DNA of 64,000 nt from Pyxidicoccus trucidator (GCF_010894435.1 NZ_JAAIXZ010000018.1:1-64000); one strand, 5' to 3'. Positions 8,538 to 17,583 are shown, counted from the stretch's first letter. A program made the numbers and translations. The notes: generated from the sequence alone by a model not told the origin.

Positions 8538-8801
8538 GCCGACCTCCCCGCTTCCAGCGCTCCCGTGCCGCGCGCCTTTATTCTCCGGGCCCAGGCACCT
8601 TGTGGGCCAGTGACTGCCCAGCGAGCGGACTGCCGAAGCGTCCTGGGACACCCGTTGCCGCCCGGCGGTGACGTCCCAGTCTTGCCGAGGACCCGCGAGC
8701 CTCCGTGCGCCGCGGGCCCCACGTGACACCGAAAAGACACCGGAACCGAAAGCGTCACCGTCACGTGACACGCATTCGCACGCTCGAAGGAGACGCACGC
8801 C

Positions 8802-9605
8802 ATGGCGAACAGGGACTACGAGAATCGTCGCTACCTGGGAGACGACCGGGAGCGGTGGGGAGCCCGGGAGCGGGACTTCGATGACGGCTACCGGACCGGC
8901 GACCTGGGGCCGAGGCAGGAGCGTGGCCCGTGGCAGGGCGGGCAGGGGTACTCGGGTGGCGGCTTCGGCCGCGGCTTCGAGGACTACGGCCGGAGCCCCC
9001 GCGAGGACACCAGCCGCTACAACCGGGACTACGAGTCGGGTGGCCTGGGCCGCTCGCAAGGCTTCTCCGGAAACGACGGGTATGGCCGCCCGCTGGCGTA
9101 CCCGAGCTACTCCACCCCGCCGGGCAACCTCGGCAGCGGCACTTGGTCCGAGCGAGACCTCGGCTACGACCGGGGCTACGACCGCGGCTTCGGAACCTAC
9201 ATGGCGCGCGACAGGGTCGAGGGGCTTCATGGCCGCCGCGACTTCGACGAGCGCGGCCCCCTCGAGCGGTTCGGCGACAGGCTCCGCGAGGGCGTGCGCA
9301 AGCTGGGCAAGGGCCCGAAGACGTACACGCGCTCGGATGACCGCGTCCGCGAGGACATCTGCGACCGGCTCATGCACGGGTGGGTGAACGCCGAGGACGT
9401 GGAGGTCCAGGTGAAGAGCGGCGAAGTCACCCTGACGGGCTTCGTCGACGAGCGCCGCGACAAGCGCGTCATCGAGGACATCGTCGAGGACGTCCTCGGA
9501 GTGAAGGACGTCCACAACCAGCTCAAGGTGGGCCGCCCGGAGACGCTCGGCGCCGCGCCCACCGGGACGCCAGGCACGCCGACCACGAAGCTTCCCCGCT
9601 CGTAG
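8802..9605 (+). CDS. BON-domain protein with long low-complexity N-terminus
   Basis: 267 residues. Roughly the first 170 are Gly/Arg/Tyr/Asp-rich with repeated Y-D-R-G patterns (LGYDRGYDRGFG) and are likely disordered. From about residue 177 a BON domain follows (REDICDRLMHGWVNAEDVEVQVKSGEVTLTGFVDERRDKR, IEDIVEDVLGVKDVHNQLKV). BON domains bind membranes or small ligands and occur in envelope-stress proteins such as OsmY, but this one has no signal peptide and should be cytoplasmic. AAGGAGACGCACGCC precedes the ATG. Confidence 0.8.
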   Translation: MANRDYENRRYLGDDRERWGARERDFDDGYRTGDLGPRQERGPWQGGQGYSGGGFGRGFEDYGRSPREDTSRYNRDYESGGLGRSQGFSGNDGYGRPLAYPSYSTPPGNLGSGTWSERDLGYDRGYDRGFGTYMARDRVEGLHGRRDFDERGPLERFGDRLREGVRKLGKGPKTYTRSDDRVREDICDRLMHGWVNAEDVEVQVKSGEVTLTGFVDERRDKRVIEDIVEDVLGVKDVHNQLKVGRPETLGAAPTGTPGTPTTKLPRS

Positions 9606-9625
9606 CGCGGGCCAGGGAGCCCTTC

Positions 9626-9653
9626 CAGCTCCCCGCCCCGGTGCGGGGAGCTG
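9626..9653 (+). terminator. Hairpin after the BON-domain gene
   Basis: CAGCTCCCCGC and GCGGGGAGCTG form an 11-bp perfect stem with loop CCCGGT, 20 bases after the stop codon. No U-run follows, so it may be a Rho-independent-like terminator or an mRNA 3' stabiliser. Confidence 0.55.
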
Positions 9654-9759
9654 CCGTGCACGCAGCCCACGATTCCCCTTCCAGTCCGCCGCGCTGACGG
9701 CACCGCCAGGCCCCTCGTGTCCCTGGCGGCCTCGGGCCGTGGCCGCGTAGGGTGGCGAC

Positions 9760-10521
9760 ATGGAGAGTCGTCCCATCCTGGTGTTCACCGACGGTGCATG
9801 TTCCGGCAACCCTGGCCCGGGCGGCTGGGGCGTCATCATCGTCACGCCCGACGGACAGGTGACCGAGCTGGGCGGCCATGAGCCGGAGACCACCAACAAC
9901 CGGATGGAGCTGACGGCCACGGGCAAGGCGCTGCGCCACCTGGAGAACACGCCGGGCCCGCTGCACATCCTCACGGACTCCACCTACGTCATCCAGGGCA
10001 TCACCAAGTGGGCCTTCGGCTGGAGCAAGCGCGGGTGGAAGACCGCCGAAGGCGGCGACGTGGCCAATGCCGCGTACTGGAAGCGGCTCATGTCACTGGT
10101 CGTCCAGCGCAAGCAGACCTTCCCGGGCGAGGCCGCCATCGAGTGGAAGTACGTCCGCGGGCACATGGGCGTCCCGGGCAACGAGCGCGTGGACGAAATC
10201 GCCGTCGCCTGGTCCAAGCGCCGCCCCATCGAGCTCTACTCCGGCCCGCTGCAGGGCTACGGCGTGGCCGTGCACGACATCCCCGACGACACCTCCGTCC
10301 CCGAGAAGAAGCCCGGAGAGCGCACCGGCAACAGCAAGGCGTACTCCTACCTCAGCGAGGTGGGCCGCACCGTGAAGCGCCACGCCACCTGGGCAGCATG
10401 CGAGCGCCGGGTGAAGGGCGTGGCGGGTGCCCGCTTCAAGAAGACGCGGAGCGCCCAGGACGAGGCCCAGGTGCTGGAGGAGTGGGGCGTCCAGGCCCAG
10501 GACGTCCAGGCCGAGGACTGA
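9760..10521 (+). CDS. rnhA: Ribonuclease HI with C-terminal viroplasmin-like module
   Basis: 253 residues. Residues 1-152 are a complete RNase HI domain that cleaves RNA in RNA-DNA hybrids. Visible active-site residues are D11 (FTDGACSGNPGPGGWG), E50 (NNRMELTA), D73 (LTDSTYV), H135 (RGHMG) and D145 (NERVDEIA), plus the basic-protrusion tryptophans (WAFGWSKRGWKT). After a Pro/Lys-rich linker, residues about 205-245 (SEVGRTVKRHATWAACERRV, KGVAGARFKKTRS) resemble the caulimovirus viroplasmin/RNase H1 hybrid-binding domain. That domain normally sits at the N-terminus, so the order is reversed here. The domain identity is by eye. Convergent with pstS. Confidence 0.88.
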   Translation: MESRPILVFTDGACSGNPGPGGWGVIIVTPDGQVTELGGHEPETTNNRMELTATGKALRHLENTPGPLHILTDSTYVIQGITKWAFGWSKRGWKTAEGGDVANAAYWKRLMSLVVQRKQTFPGEAAIEWKYVRGHMGVPGNERVDEIAVAWSKRRPIELYSGPLQGYGVAVHDIPDDTSVPEKKPGERTGNSKAYSYLSEVGRTVKRHATWAACERRVKGVAGARFKKTRSAQDEAQVLEEWGVQAQDVQAED

Positions 10522-10543
10522 GCGCGGCGCCGCGTCCTCCGGG

Positions 10544-11440
10544 CTACTTCTTCAGCGGGAAGTAGCCCACCCTCGTGACGATGGACTGCCCCTCGGGAGA
10601 GAGCGCGAAGTCGATGAACGTCTTCGCCGCGCCCGAGGGCTCGCCGCGCGTGTAGAAGAAGAGGTCGCGGCTGAGCGGGTACAGGCCGCTCTGGATGTTG
10701 GCCTCGCTCGGCGCCACCTCCTCGTTGCCGACCTTCACCGCCAGCTCCCGGATGCCCTTGCCGTAGGCCGCGCCACCGAAGCCGATGCCGTGCTTCTCCT
10801 TGGCCACCGCGTTGACCACGGCCGCGGTGCCCGGCAGCGTCAGCGCCTCGGAGGTGAAGTCCTCGCCCTTGAGCACCTCGTCCTTCACGAAGACATAGGT
10901 GCCCGACGAGTTCTCACGCGAGTAGACGACGATGCGCGCGTCCGAGCCGCCCACCTCCTTCCAGTTCTTCACGTCCCCCAGGTAGATGGCCTGGAGCTGG
11001 TCGATGCTCAGCGCCCGCACCGGGTTGGACTCGTGCACGTAGAAGGTGACGCCGTCGCGGGCCACCGGTGTCTCCCGCGCCTGGACCTTGAGCCGCGTCT
11101 GGAGCTGCTGCGCCTCGGCCGGCTTGATGGAGCGGCTGGACATCGCAATCTCGGTGGTGCCGTTGAGCAGCGCGGCGATTCCCGTGCCCGAGCCGCCGCC
11201 CGTCACCTGGATGCGCTGGTCCGGGTTCGCCTTCATGAAGGCCTCGGCCCACTGCTGGCCGAGGATGACCATGGTGTCACTGCCCTTGATGGTCAGCGCG
11301 TTGCCGCCCGCTTGCGGCGCGCTCGCCTCCGGCTTCGCCGCGTCACCCGCCGGCGCCTTCGGGTCCTTGTCCCCTCCCTTGCAACCGGTGACGAGCGCGA
11401 GCAGCGCGAGGGTGAGCAGGGAGGCAAAGGCATTCTTCAT
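10544..11440 (-). CDS. pstS: Phosphate ABC transporter substrate-binding lipoprotein PstS
   Basis: 298 residues with lipobox LVTGCKGG (Cys20). The mature part has the PBP-like-2 signature of PstS: LTIKGSDTMVILGQQWAEAFMK, VTGGGSGTGIAALLNGTTEIAMSSR, and VVYSRENSSGTYVFVKDEVL, whose Ser/Thr/Gly residues contact phosphate. It binds phosphate outside the inner membrane and hands it to PstCAB. No pstCAB, phoU or phoRB is adjacent on the right; the next minus-strand gene upstream is a HAD phosphatase. Solitary pstS copies are common in myxobacteria. Confidence 0.88.
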   Translation of the reverse strand: MKNAFASLLTLALLALVTGCKGGDKDPKAPAGDAAKPEASAPQAGGNALTIKGSDTMVILGQQWAEAFMKANPDQRIQVTGGGSGTGIAALLNGTTEIAMSSRSIKPAEAQQLQTRLKVQARETPVARDGVTFYVHESNPVRALSIDQLQAIYLGDVKNWKEVGGSDARIVVYSRENSSGTYVFVKDEVLKGEDFTSEALTLPGTAAVVNAVAKEKHGIGFGGAAYGKGIRELAVKVGNEEVAPSEANIQSGLYPLSRDLFFYTRGEPSGAAKTFIDFALSPEGQSIVTRVGYFPLKK

Positions 11441-11608
11441 GGAAGCTCCAGGAGCAATGTGGAACGGGTTCAGGCGCGGAAGCGCGAAGGCCAGGTCCCG
11501 GACCTTCCCACGACACTGTCGGAACGCCGGAAGTCACACCACGGCTTCCGTTGTGTCGGCAACTTCGCCCTCCGAGCGGGCCGCTTCCGTGCGTCGACGC
11601 CCGCCGCG

Positions 11609-12265
11609 TCAGGCCCGGTGCGGAAGGTGCGCGAGCAGCCGCTCCAGGTCGGGCTGCAGCTCATCCGGCGTCGCGCTGGCCAGCTCCTCCGGAGAGTGGG
11701 TGCCCCACGTCACGGCGTAGGTGCGCAGGCCCGCGGCCTGGCCGGCTCGCAGGTCCAGCGTCGTGTCCCCCACCATCCACAGTCCGCCGGTGCCCAGCGC
11801 CGCGAGGGCGCGGTGGAGCACGTCCGGCGCGGGCTTGTGCGGGAAGCCATCCGTGCCCTGCACGTGGTGCAGCAGGTCCCCCAGCCCCAGCGCATCCACG
11901 AAGCGCCGCGCCATGTCGCTGCGCTTGGTGGTGGCGACGGCGAGCAGGTAGCCCCGCTCGCGCAGCGTCCGCAGCACCCGCTCCACGCCCGGGAAGGGAC
12001 GCGAGCTGTTGAGGAAGTTGCGCGGGTAGTGCTCACGGTAGGCCACGCACAGGGCGGGCACGTGCTCCGGAGCGAACTGGTTGTACATCACGTCCAGCGG
12101 CTGGCCGATGAGGGCCCGCACCTCCGCATGCGGAGGCACCGGCAGCCCCAGGTGCGTGAAGCCGTGCAGGAAGCTGTCGATGATGTCCGGCAGCGAGTCC
12201 ACCAGCGTGCCGTCGAGGTCGAAGAGGATGCCACGGGGTTCGTTCGCGCTCACGTGCCAGTCCAT
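11609..12265 (-). CDS. HAD-family phosphatase, phosphoglycolate phosphatase-like
   Basis: 218 residues from the ATG at 12265. HAD motif I is ILFDLDGTLVDS, motif II is the VATTK stretch, the conserved Lys is in FPHKPAPDV, and motif IV is MVGDTTLDLRAGQAAG. The cap is the small helical Gph type (GFTHLGLPVPPHAEVRALIGQPLDVM). Relatives dephosphorylate phosphoglycolate or similar small sugar phosphates. The gene is divergent from the large lipoprotein gene, sharing a 119-bp promoter region. Exact substrate unknown. Confidence 0.82.
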   Translation of the reverse strand: MDWHVSANEPRGILFDLDGTLVDSLPDIIDSFLHGFTHLGLPVPPHAEVRALIGQPLDVMYNQFAPEHVPALCVAYREHYPRNFLNSSRPFPGVERVLRTLRERGYLLAVATTKRSDMARRFVDALGLGDLLHHVQGTDGFPHKPAPDVLHRALAALGTGGLWMVGDTTLDLRAGQAAGLRTYAVTWGTHSPEELASATPDELQPDLERLLAHLPHRA

Positions 12266-12384
12266 ACGCCTTCCGGGCCTCCCGTGCACGGAGCTTGTAC
12301 GCCGCCCCGGAGCCTGCCAGCCCCTGGGGAAAGCGAAGATTGTGAGGCTTCCGCGTTCTGCTCCCACCAAAGGAGTCAACGCAC

Positions 12385-15300
12385 ATGAAGTCCTTCCGAA
12401 TCTTTCAGGCCCGCCGGGCATGGGGGCTGGCGTGCGCGCTGGCCCTGAGCGCCTGCGGTGACGCGGGCCAACTCGGAGCGGGCGCACCTTCCGAGCTGGA
12501 GACCGGCACCTCGGCCCAGCCCCTCGCCTTCTCGTCCCCCATGGAGTTCAGCGAGCTGCGCGGACTGCCGCCGCCGCCCGCGGCCATGGACACCACGGTG
12601 GCGGAGCTGCTGCGGGTGCTCCCGTCCCCGCGCTTCGATGACGTGCGCGGCGTGCTCTCCACCCGGCACAACCCCACGGACAAGGTGCGGCTGCTGACGT
12701 CGTACGCGCGGGACTACCCCGTGTTCCTGCGGAAGAACCAGGCCCTGCTCCCCCAGGCGGATGGCGTCCTGGGCGTACAGTCACCCGTGGTGACGAAGGA
12801 GATGCTGTTCGAGGGCGACAGCGCGTGCAGCACCACCCACGCGTGCGCCAACCTGTTCGTGCCCACGACGGAGGAGCCCGCGCTCCAGCCCTATGCGGCC
12901 ATCGTCCTGGTGGCCCCGCGCGTGGAGTTGGCGGCGCCGGTGCAGACGGGTGGGACGACGCTCATCATCGCCGCCGGAGAATACGTCTCCCACGGCTACC
13001 AGGTGGAGACCTCGCCTCTCGAGCGAACCGCCGCGCAACGGCCCGAGGTGTACCCCCTGCCCCCCGCGCGGAACGGCCGCAACGGCGGCAGCTTCGTCCT
13101 CTACACCAACGTCCTCAACGGCGTTCGCGTCAACGCCACCGGAGAGAAGGGCGATGACGGCTGGGCGGGCCGCAACGGACTGGCCAGGGACCTCACCGCC
13201 ACCATCTCCGGCAACAATGGCCCCAACCCCACCGTGAGCTGCACCGCGAGCGCCATCGTCAATGAGGCCCAGAACGGAGGCAAGGGCGGCAAGGGTGGCC
13301 GCGCGGGAGACATCGTCGTCCGCTACACCTCGCTCACCGGGCCCGGCCTCATCAACGAGCCCAACAAGTCCGCGCCGGTGACGCCCGAGCAGTGCTTCAT
13401 GGACGACACGCTGCACTGCCAGAGCCTGCGCTGCCGGTGGAACCCGGCCATCGCCCTGTGCGACGTGATGACGGAGGCGGACAACGCACAGTGCTCCGAC
13501 GGCATCGACAACGACCACAACGGCTACAAGGACTGCGCGGACTACGGCTGCTCGAAGAACCCCCACGTGACGGTGTGCCCGGAGGCCGCCTGGTCTCCCC
13601 TGGCCAGGGAGTCCTCCGCCGAGGCGTGCAGCGACGCCCGGGACAACGACGGCGACGGGAAGACGGACTGCGCGGACCCGCAGTGCGGCATGCGCGGCTT
13701 CTGCCAGCAGGGCCGCCCCTCCAACAGCGAGTTCTCCGAGGACGCCTGCCAGGACGGCCTGGACAATGACGGGGACGGCTACAAGGACTGCGCGGACTTC
13801 GGCTGCACGAAGTACTCGACGACGTGCGGGAGCGCTGGCGAGGGCGGCGACGAGGAGTGCGCGGACCTGCTCGACAACGACGGGGACGGGCTGGGCGACT
13901 GCGCGGACCCGGGCTGCATGAGCCTCTCCGCCTGCTCGCGCGGGCCCGTGCTGGCGCTCACCAGCGGCTTCGAGGAGCTGAGCGACGCGGCGTGCTCGGA
14001 CGGGTTCGACAATGACCTGGATGGCGACGTGGACTGCGCGGACCGCGAGTGCCGCGTCAGCCCCAAGGTCACCACCGCCTGCGGCAGCGAGCGGACGCCG
14101 CAGAGCTGCTCGGACGGCCTCGACAACGACGGGGATGGCCAGGTGGACTGCGGCGACTCCGGGTGCGCGGGCAACCCCTACGTGAAGCTGTGCGAGCCGG
14201 ACACCTACCCCTTCACCCTGGAGAGCACGGCGGCCACGTGCAGCGACGACGTGGACAACGACGGGGACGGCTACGAGGACTGCTCCGACTTCCAGTGCAG
14301 CAACAGCCCACTGACCGGCACCCTCTGCGGCGTGCAGGAGAACACCGTCGCCGAGTGCTCGGACGGGGTGGACAACAACGGGAACAACCTCGTCGACTGC
14401 GGTGACAGCACGTGCAGGAACAACCCGTTCTACGGGGACCTGCTCTGCAAGGGGAAGCTGGCGACGTGGCACGACGTGTCGATGTCCGAGCCCTACAACG
14501 GGCGCTACACGGACACCCGCGCCGGGTTCCTCGACGTCGCCGCGATTGGCGGCAAGAAGGGCCTGGCTGGCAAACAGGACTCCAGGACGGTGACGGTGGT
14601 GGTGCGGGATGCGCCGCCCGGCTCCTGCGAGTTCTACGACGACTACCTCTGCCAGCCGCGCAACGAGCAGCGCATGTGCGTCGTGGGCATCAAGGCCACG
14701 GACGGCACCGCCGGAGCCGTGGGCACCGCCGGCACCGTGAGCACCCTGCGCGCGACGCGGCGGGACGTGGACATGCTGCGCGCGCTGCTGGCGCCCCAGT
14801 CCTGGCGCGTGTCCGGGGCGCAGGGCAACGAGCTCTTCAAGAAGGGAGAGCTGAAGAAGGCCGCCTTCATCTACACGCAGGACATCACCGAGCTGGGCGG
14901 CATCCTCGCCCAGGCGGGGCTCGTCTGTGACGAGGCGCCCACCGGCAGGCCCTTCGCGGACATGTACCTGTACGGGGCGCTCTGCCCGCTGATGGCGCAC
15001 GACGTGACGAAGCTCAGCTACCTCCAGAACCAGCGCAACTTCCATGGCCTGACGAAGGACACAGTGCTCAACCCGCATGTGCGCTACGAGCAGCTCCGCT
15101 CGGAGTTCGACACGCTCTATGGCGTGCTCGACAGCTCGGTGGGCCACTGGCTGACGCTCTCCGCCACCCTGCAGCTCTCCGCGTGGATGTCCGCGCACCA
15201 GGCCGAGCTGGGCAACGAGGTGGTGGCGCTGAGCCAGGAGAAGGCCGTGGCGGACCAGCGCATCGTCGTGGCCGCGGCGGGGCTGAACGCCCTGGAGCAG

Positions 15301-16812
15301 TCCATGGCCAGCCGCAAGGCGGCCATCCAGACGCTGACGCAGGCCACCCAGGCGGCGGACACCCGCATCCAGCAGCACTACAACGGCACGAGCAAGAGCT
15401 TCGGTGACTTCCTGCTCGACATGGTGGGGACGGTGGCCAAGGCCTACGGCGCCGAGTTCGCCACCGCGCTGGGAGGCAAGGCGGCGGAAGCGATGTGGGG
15501 CGAGGTGAAGAAGAGCTTCAAGTCGGAGACGAGCGCCACGTCGGTGCCCGGCGCGGGCCCGCCCAGCAGCGACAGCAAGTCCTTCCAGTCCCTGGCCTGG
15601 GAGGCCCTGAAGACCAGCGGCACCGAGGCGGCGAAGAGCAAGCCCTTCAAGGACAAGCTCAAGAGCGGCGGCACGCAGCTGTGGGACGTCGTCAGCGGCA
15701 ACCAGAAGAAGCCGGCGCGCAGCGTGCTGTCGGACGAGGTGAAGAAGGAGCTCCTCAGCCAATCGCAGATGGAAATCACCCTGGACCTGCTGGACCTCCA
15801 GGCCCAGCTCAGCAAGGCCCAGGCGGAGTACCAACTGGCGATGATGGAGCGCGACACGGTGCTGCTGCGCCAGCGCAACGCGGTGGCGGCGCGCGACGCG
15901 CTCAACGCAATCCTCGCCTTCGGTACGAGCACCGAGCTGCGCCAGTTCGACCAGCTGCTCATCGGCCAGCAGGTGTACAGCACGGCGGTGCGCACGCTGG
16001 ACCAGCTCACCTCGCGCTACTGGGAGCTCATCCGCGTGGCCGAGTACCAGTACCTGCCCTTCGACCCGTCCACCGGCGACAGCGCCATTCCGGCGGACTT
16101 CCGGGAGCAGTACGCCTTCAACCTCGTCTCCTACCCGGACATGCTGACGCGGCTGGTGCAGCTGGACAACCTGCAGGCCCACTACGTGCTGAGCAACACG
16201 AAGTACTACCAGCGCCTGCCGGGCAGCCGCTTCCACCCGCTGACTCCGGACGAGACGGCGCGGATGACGGAGCTGGGCGACCTCATCACCGGGACGACGA
16301 CCTACGTGGGGGCGCGCTTCCAGATTACCGGGAGCGACCTGGCGGCCAGTCCGGAGCTGGCGCTGCGCAACGGCCACCGCGTGCGCAACGTGCGCATCAA
16401 CGTGGTGAACGCCAGCGGCACGACGGTGACGGTGCCGGCCGTGCTGGTGCGCGACACGCTGGATGCCTTCAAGCTCGGCGGCTTCCGCGCGGAGTTCGAG
16501 CTGGTGGACAAGGACCGGTACCCCTCCGGCGCCACGCGGCAGGTGCTGCACTACGTGCCCTTCACCGCCTGCGTGTCCCGCCCGCCGGTGTGCGACCTGG
16601 AGGACGTGGCGTGCTCCACGGACTTCCAGGCGTCGTCCTTCTCCGACGAGTGCAGCGTGGCGCCGGGCGGCTCCAGCCCCGCCAGCAACTCCTTCTATGA
16701 CCGGAGCCTGCTGGGCGAGTGGACGCTGCTGGTGGACTCGGTCCGCTTCGCCGCGCTGGGTGAGGTGCGTGCGGTGGAGGTGGTCTTCATGGCCACCGGC
16801 ACCGTCATCTGA
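12385..16812 (+). CDS. Giant lipoprotein with eight DNDGDG metal-binding repeats
   Basis: 1475 residues. The signal peptide ends in lipobox LSACGD (Cys24). Residues about 369-677 hold eight copies of a C-S-D-G-x-D-N-D-x-D-G-x-x-D-C-x-D-x-x-C unit (starts near 13489; last ends at 14415), the putative metal-binding motif of MopE-type and other myxobacterial surface proteins. Four acidic loop positions and three or more cysteines per unit suggest Ca2+ binding plus disulfides. Copy 8 is degenerate (DNNGNNLVDCGD). A Gly-rich segment precedes the repeats (NGGKGGKGGRAGD). The C-terminal half is helical and coiled-coil-prone, and the last 35 residues (LLGEWTLLVDSVRFAALGEVRAV) look like the end of a P-domain-type beta sandwich. 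Role unknown; an adhesin or matrix protein is plausible. Confidence 0.8.
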   Translation: MKSFRIFQARRAWGLACALALSACGDAGQLGAGAPSELETGTSAQPLAFSSPMEFSELRGLPPPPAAMDTTVAELLRVLPSPRFDDVRGVLSTRHNPTDKVRLLTSYARDYPVFLRKNQALLPQADGVLGVQSPVVTKEMLFEGDSACSTTHACANLFVPTTEEPALQPYAAIVLVAPRVELAAPVQTGGTTLIIAAGEYVSHGYQVETSPLERTAAQRPEVYPLPPARNGRNGGSFVLYTNVLNGVRVNATGEKGDDGWAGRNGLARDLTATISGNNGPNPTVSCTASAIVNEAQNGGKGGKGGRAGDIVVRYTSLTGPGLINEPNKSAPVTPEQCFMDDTLHCQSLRCRWNPAIALCDVMTEADNAQCSDGIDNDHNGYKDCADYGCSKNPHVTVCPEAAWSPLARESSAEACSDARDNDGDGKTDCADPQCGMRGFCQQGRPSNSEFSEDACQDGLDNDGDGYKDCADFGCTKYSTTCGSAGEGGDEECADLLDNDGDGLGDCADPGCMSLSACSRGPVLALTSGFEELSDAACSDGFDNDLDGDVDCADRECRVSPKVTTACGSERTPQSCSDGLDNDGDGQVDCGDSGCAGNPYVKLCEPDTYPFTLESTAATCSDDVDNDGDGYEDCSDFQCSNSPLTGTLCGVQENTVAECSDGVDNNGNNLVDCGDSTCRNNPFYGDLLCKGKLATWHDVSMSEPYNGRYTDTRAGFLDVAAIGGKKGLAGKQDSRTVTVVVRDAPPGSCEFYDDYLCQPRNEQRMCVVGIKATDGTAGAVGTAGTVSTLRATRRDVDMLRALLAPQSWRVSGAQGNELFKKGELKKAAFIYTQDITELGGILAQAGLVCDEAPTGRPFADMYLYGALCPLMAHDVTKLSYLQNQRNFHGLTKDTVLNPHVRYEQLRSEFDTLYGVLDSSVGHWLTLSATLQLSAWMSAHQAELGNEVVALSQEKAVADQRIVVAAAGLNALEQSMASRKAAIQTLTQATQAADTRIQQHYNGTSKSFGDFLLDMVGTVAKAYGAEFATALGGKAAEAMWGEVKKSFKSETSATSVPGAGPPSSDSKSFQSLAWEALKTSGTEAAKSKPFKDKLKSGGTQLWDVVSGNQKKPARSVLSDEVKKELLSQSQMEITLDLLDLQAQLSKAQAEYQLAMMERDTVLLRQRNAVAARDALNAILAFGTSTELRQFDQLLIGQQVYSTAVRTLDQLTSRYWELIRVAEYQYLPFDPSTGDSAIPADFREQYAFNLVSYPDMLTRLVQLDNLQAHYVLSNTKYYQRLPGSRFHPLTPDETARMTELGDLITGTTTYVGARFQITGSDLAASPELALRNGHRVRNVRINVVNASGTTVTVPAVLVRDTLDAFKLGGFRAEFELVDKDRYPSGATRQVLHYVPFTACVSRPPVCDLEDVACSTDFQASSFSDECSVAPGGSSPASNSFYDRSLLGEWTLLVDSVRFAALGEVRAVEVVFMATGTVI

Positions 16813-16824
16813 AGCAGGGGCTGG

Positions 16825-16854
16825 GATGGGCACGCGCCTTGCCGTGTGCCCATC
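16825..16854 (+). terminator. Hairpin after the giant lipoprotein gene
   Basis: GATGGGCAC and GTGCCCATC form a perfect 9-bp stem with a 12-base loop, 13 bases after the stop codon. No clear U-run. Confidence 0.5.
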
Positions 16855-16937
16855 TCACCGCGCCGCCTGGCCAACTCATTTTGCTGCGTTACGGTGGGAA
16901 GGCAGTGACCACCTGACGCTCGGACTGAGAGGGACGC

Positions 16938-17210
16938 ATGCAGGCAAGGAACTTCATCGGAAGCGCGCTGCTGGCCGCCGGAATGCTGGTGTCCGGGGGC
17001 GCCGCGGCAGCTGAAGCGAGCGAGCCGGGCCACCTCGCCCTGAGCGAGGAAGCACTGCCGGACCGCACGGTTCAGGACTTCGAGTACACGTACTACAGCG
17101 ACCCTTCGATGACGGACGTCATCGGTGGCCAGGGCCGTTCCTCGGGCTCCTGGTTCCGCTGGGGCACCACGTCGTCCTACTACGACTACACTTCGGGCCC
17201 CTTCTACTGA
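16938..17210 (+). CDS. Small secreted protein, DUF6289-like
   Basis: 90 residues. The signal peptide ends near AAAAEA. The mature part is about 65 residues, Tyr/Ser/Gly-rich, with the segment EYTYYSDPSMTDVIGGQGRSSGSW. The pattern YYSDxxMTxVxGG is what I recall from short myxobacterial DUF6289 proteins, but those usually end in a Cys-containing tail, which is missing here. Probably an exported peptide of unknown role. The ATG is preceded by GAGAGGGACGC. Confidence 0.6.
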   Translation: MQARNFIGSALLAAGMLVSGGAAAAEASEPGHLALSEEALPDRTVQDFEYTYYSDPSMTDVIGGQGRSSGSWFRWGTTSSYYDYTSGPFY

Positions 17211-17232
17211 GAGTGCCCCACCGGGACGCACC

Positions 17233-17268
17233 GCGGCCCGCTCCGGACACCTGCCGGGAGCGGGCCGC
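17233..17268. terminator. Bidirectional terminator hairpin between convergent small genes
   Basis: GCGGCCCGCTCC (17233-17244) and GGAGCGGGCCGC (17257-17268) form a 12-bp perfect stem with a 12-base loop, lying between the ends of the convergent genes at 17210 and 17286. Confidence 0.7.
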
Positions 17269-17285
17269 CGTGCCGCTGATGCGGG

Positions 17286-17489
17286 CTACTTGTCGGTAGC
17301 GTCCTCGATTTTGTCACCGGCCTCCTCGGCGGCGTCCTCCACCTTGTCGCCGGCCTTCTCCGCGGCGTCCTCGGTCTTCTCGGCGGCCTGCTCCGCGTCG
17401 CTCTCGGCGCTCTCGCGGGTGTTGCGGTGACAGCCCACGCCCAGCACCAGCGCGCCCAGGGCCACGGCCAGCAGCGTCTTCCTCTGCAT
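17286..17489 (-). CDS. Small Ala/Glu/Asp-rich lipoprotein
   Basis: 67 residues: MQRKTLLAVALGALVLGVGC gives a lipobox at Cys20, followed by a charged amphipathic tail built from imperfect 11-residue units of the type AEKAGDKVEDA. This resembles the helical repeats of small envelope or entericidin/Lpp-like lipoproteins. The ATG at 17489 is chosen over one 18 bases upstream because GAGGAGG lies 5 bases before it; the upstream ATG would put that site inside the gene. Role unknown. Confidence 0.68.
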   Translation of the reverse strand: MQRKTLLAVALGALVLGVGCHRNTRESAESDAEQAAEKTEDAAEKAGDKVEDAAEEAGDKIEDATDK

Positions 17490-17583
17490 GTGCTCCTCCT
17501 CGTGCATGGCGCCAGGGCCCGAGGCCCCGGCGCCGGAATGTGCGCGCGAAGATAGTCACGACCTCCCGGGTGCCAAGTGACCG

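Noticed and set aside
7437-9983. 848-codon minus-strand frame
   Set aside because: Spans four real plus-strand genes and the gaps between them and has no recognisable domain.
12781-16833. 1350-codon open frame on the minus strand
   Set aside because: Exactly antisense to the repeat lipoprotein; its protein is Arg/His/Ala-rich without domains. Long antisense frames arise from the strong G/C bias at codon position 3.
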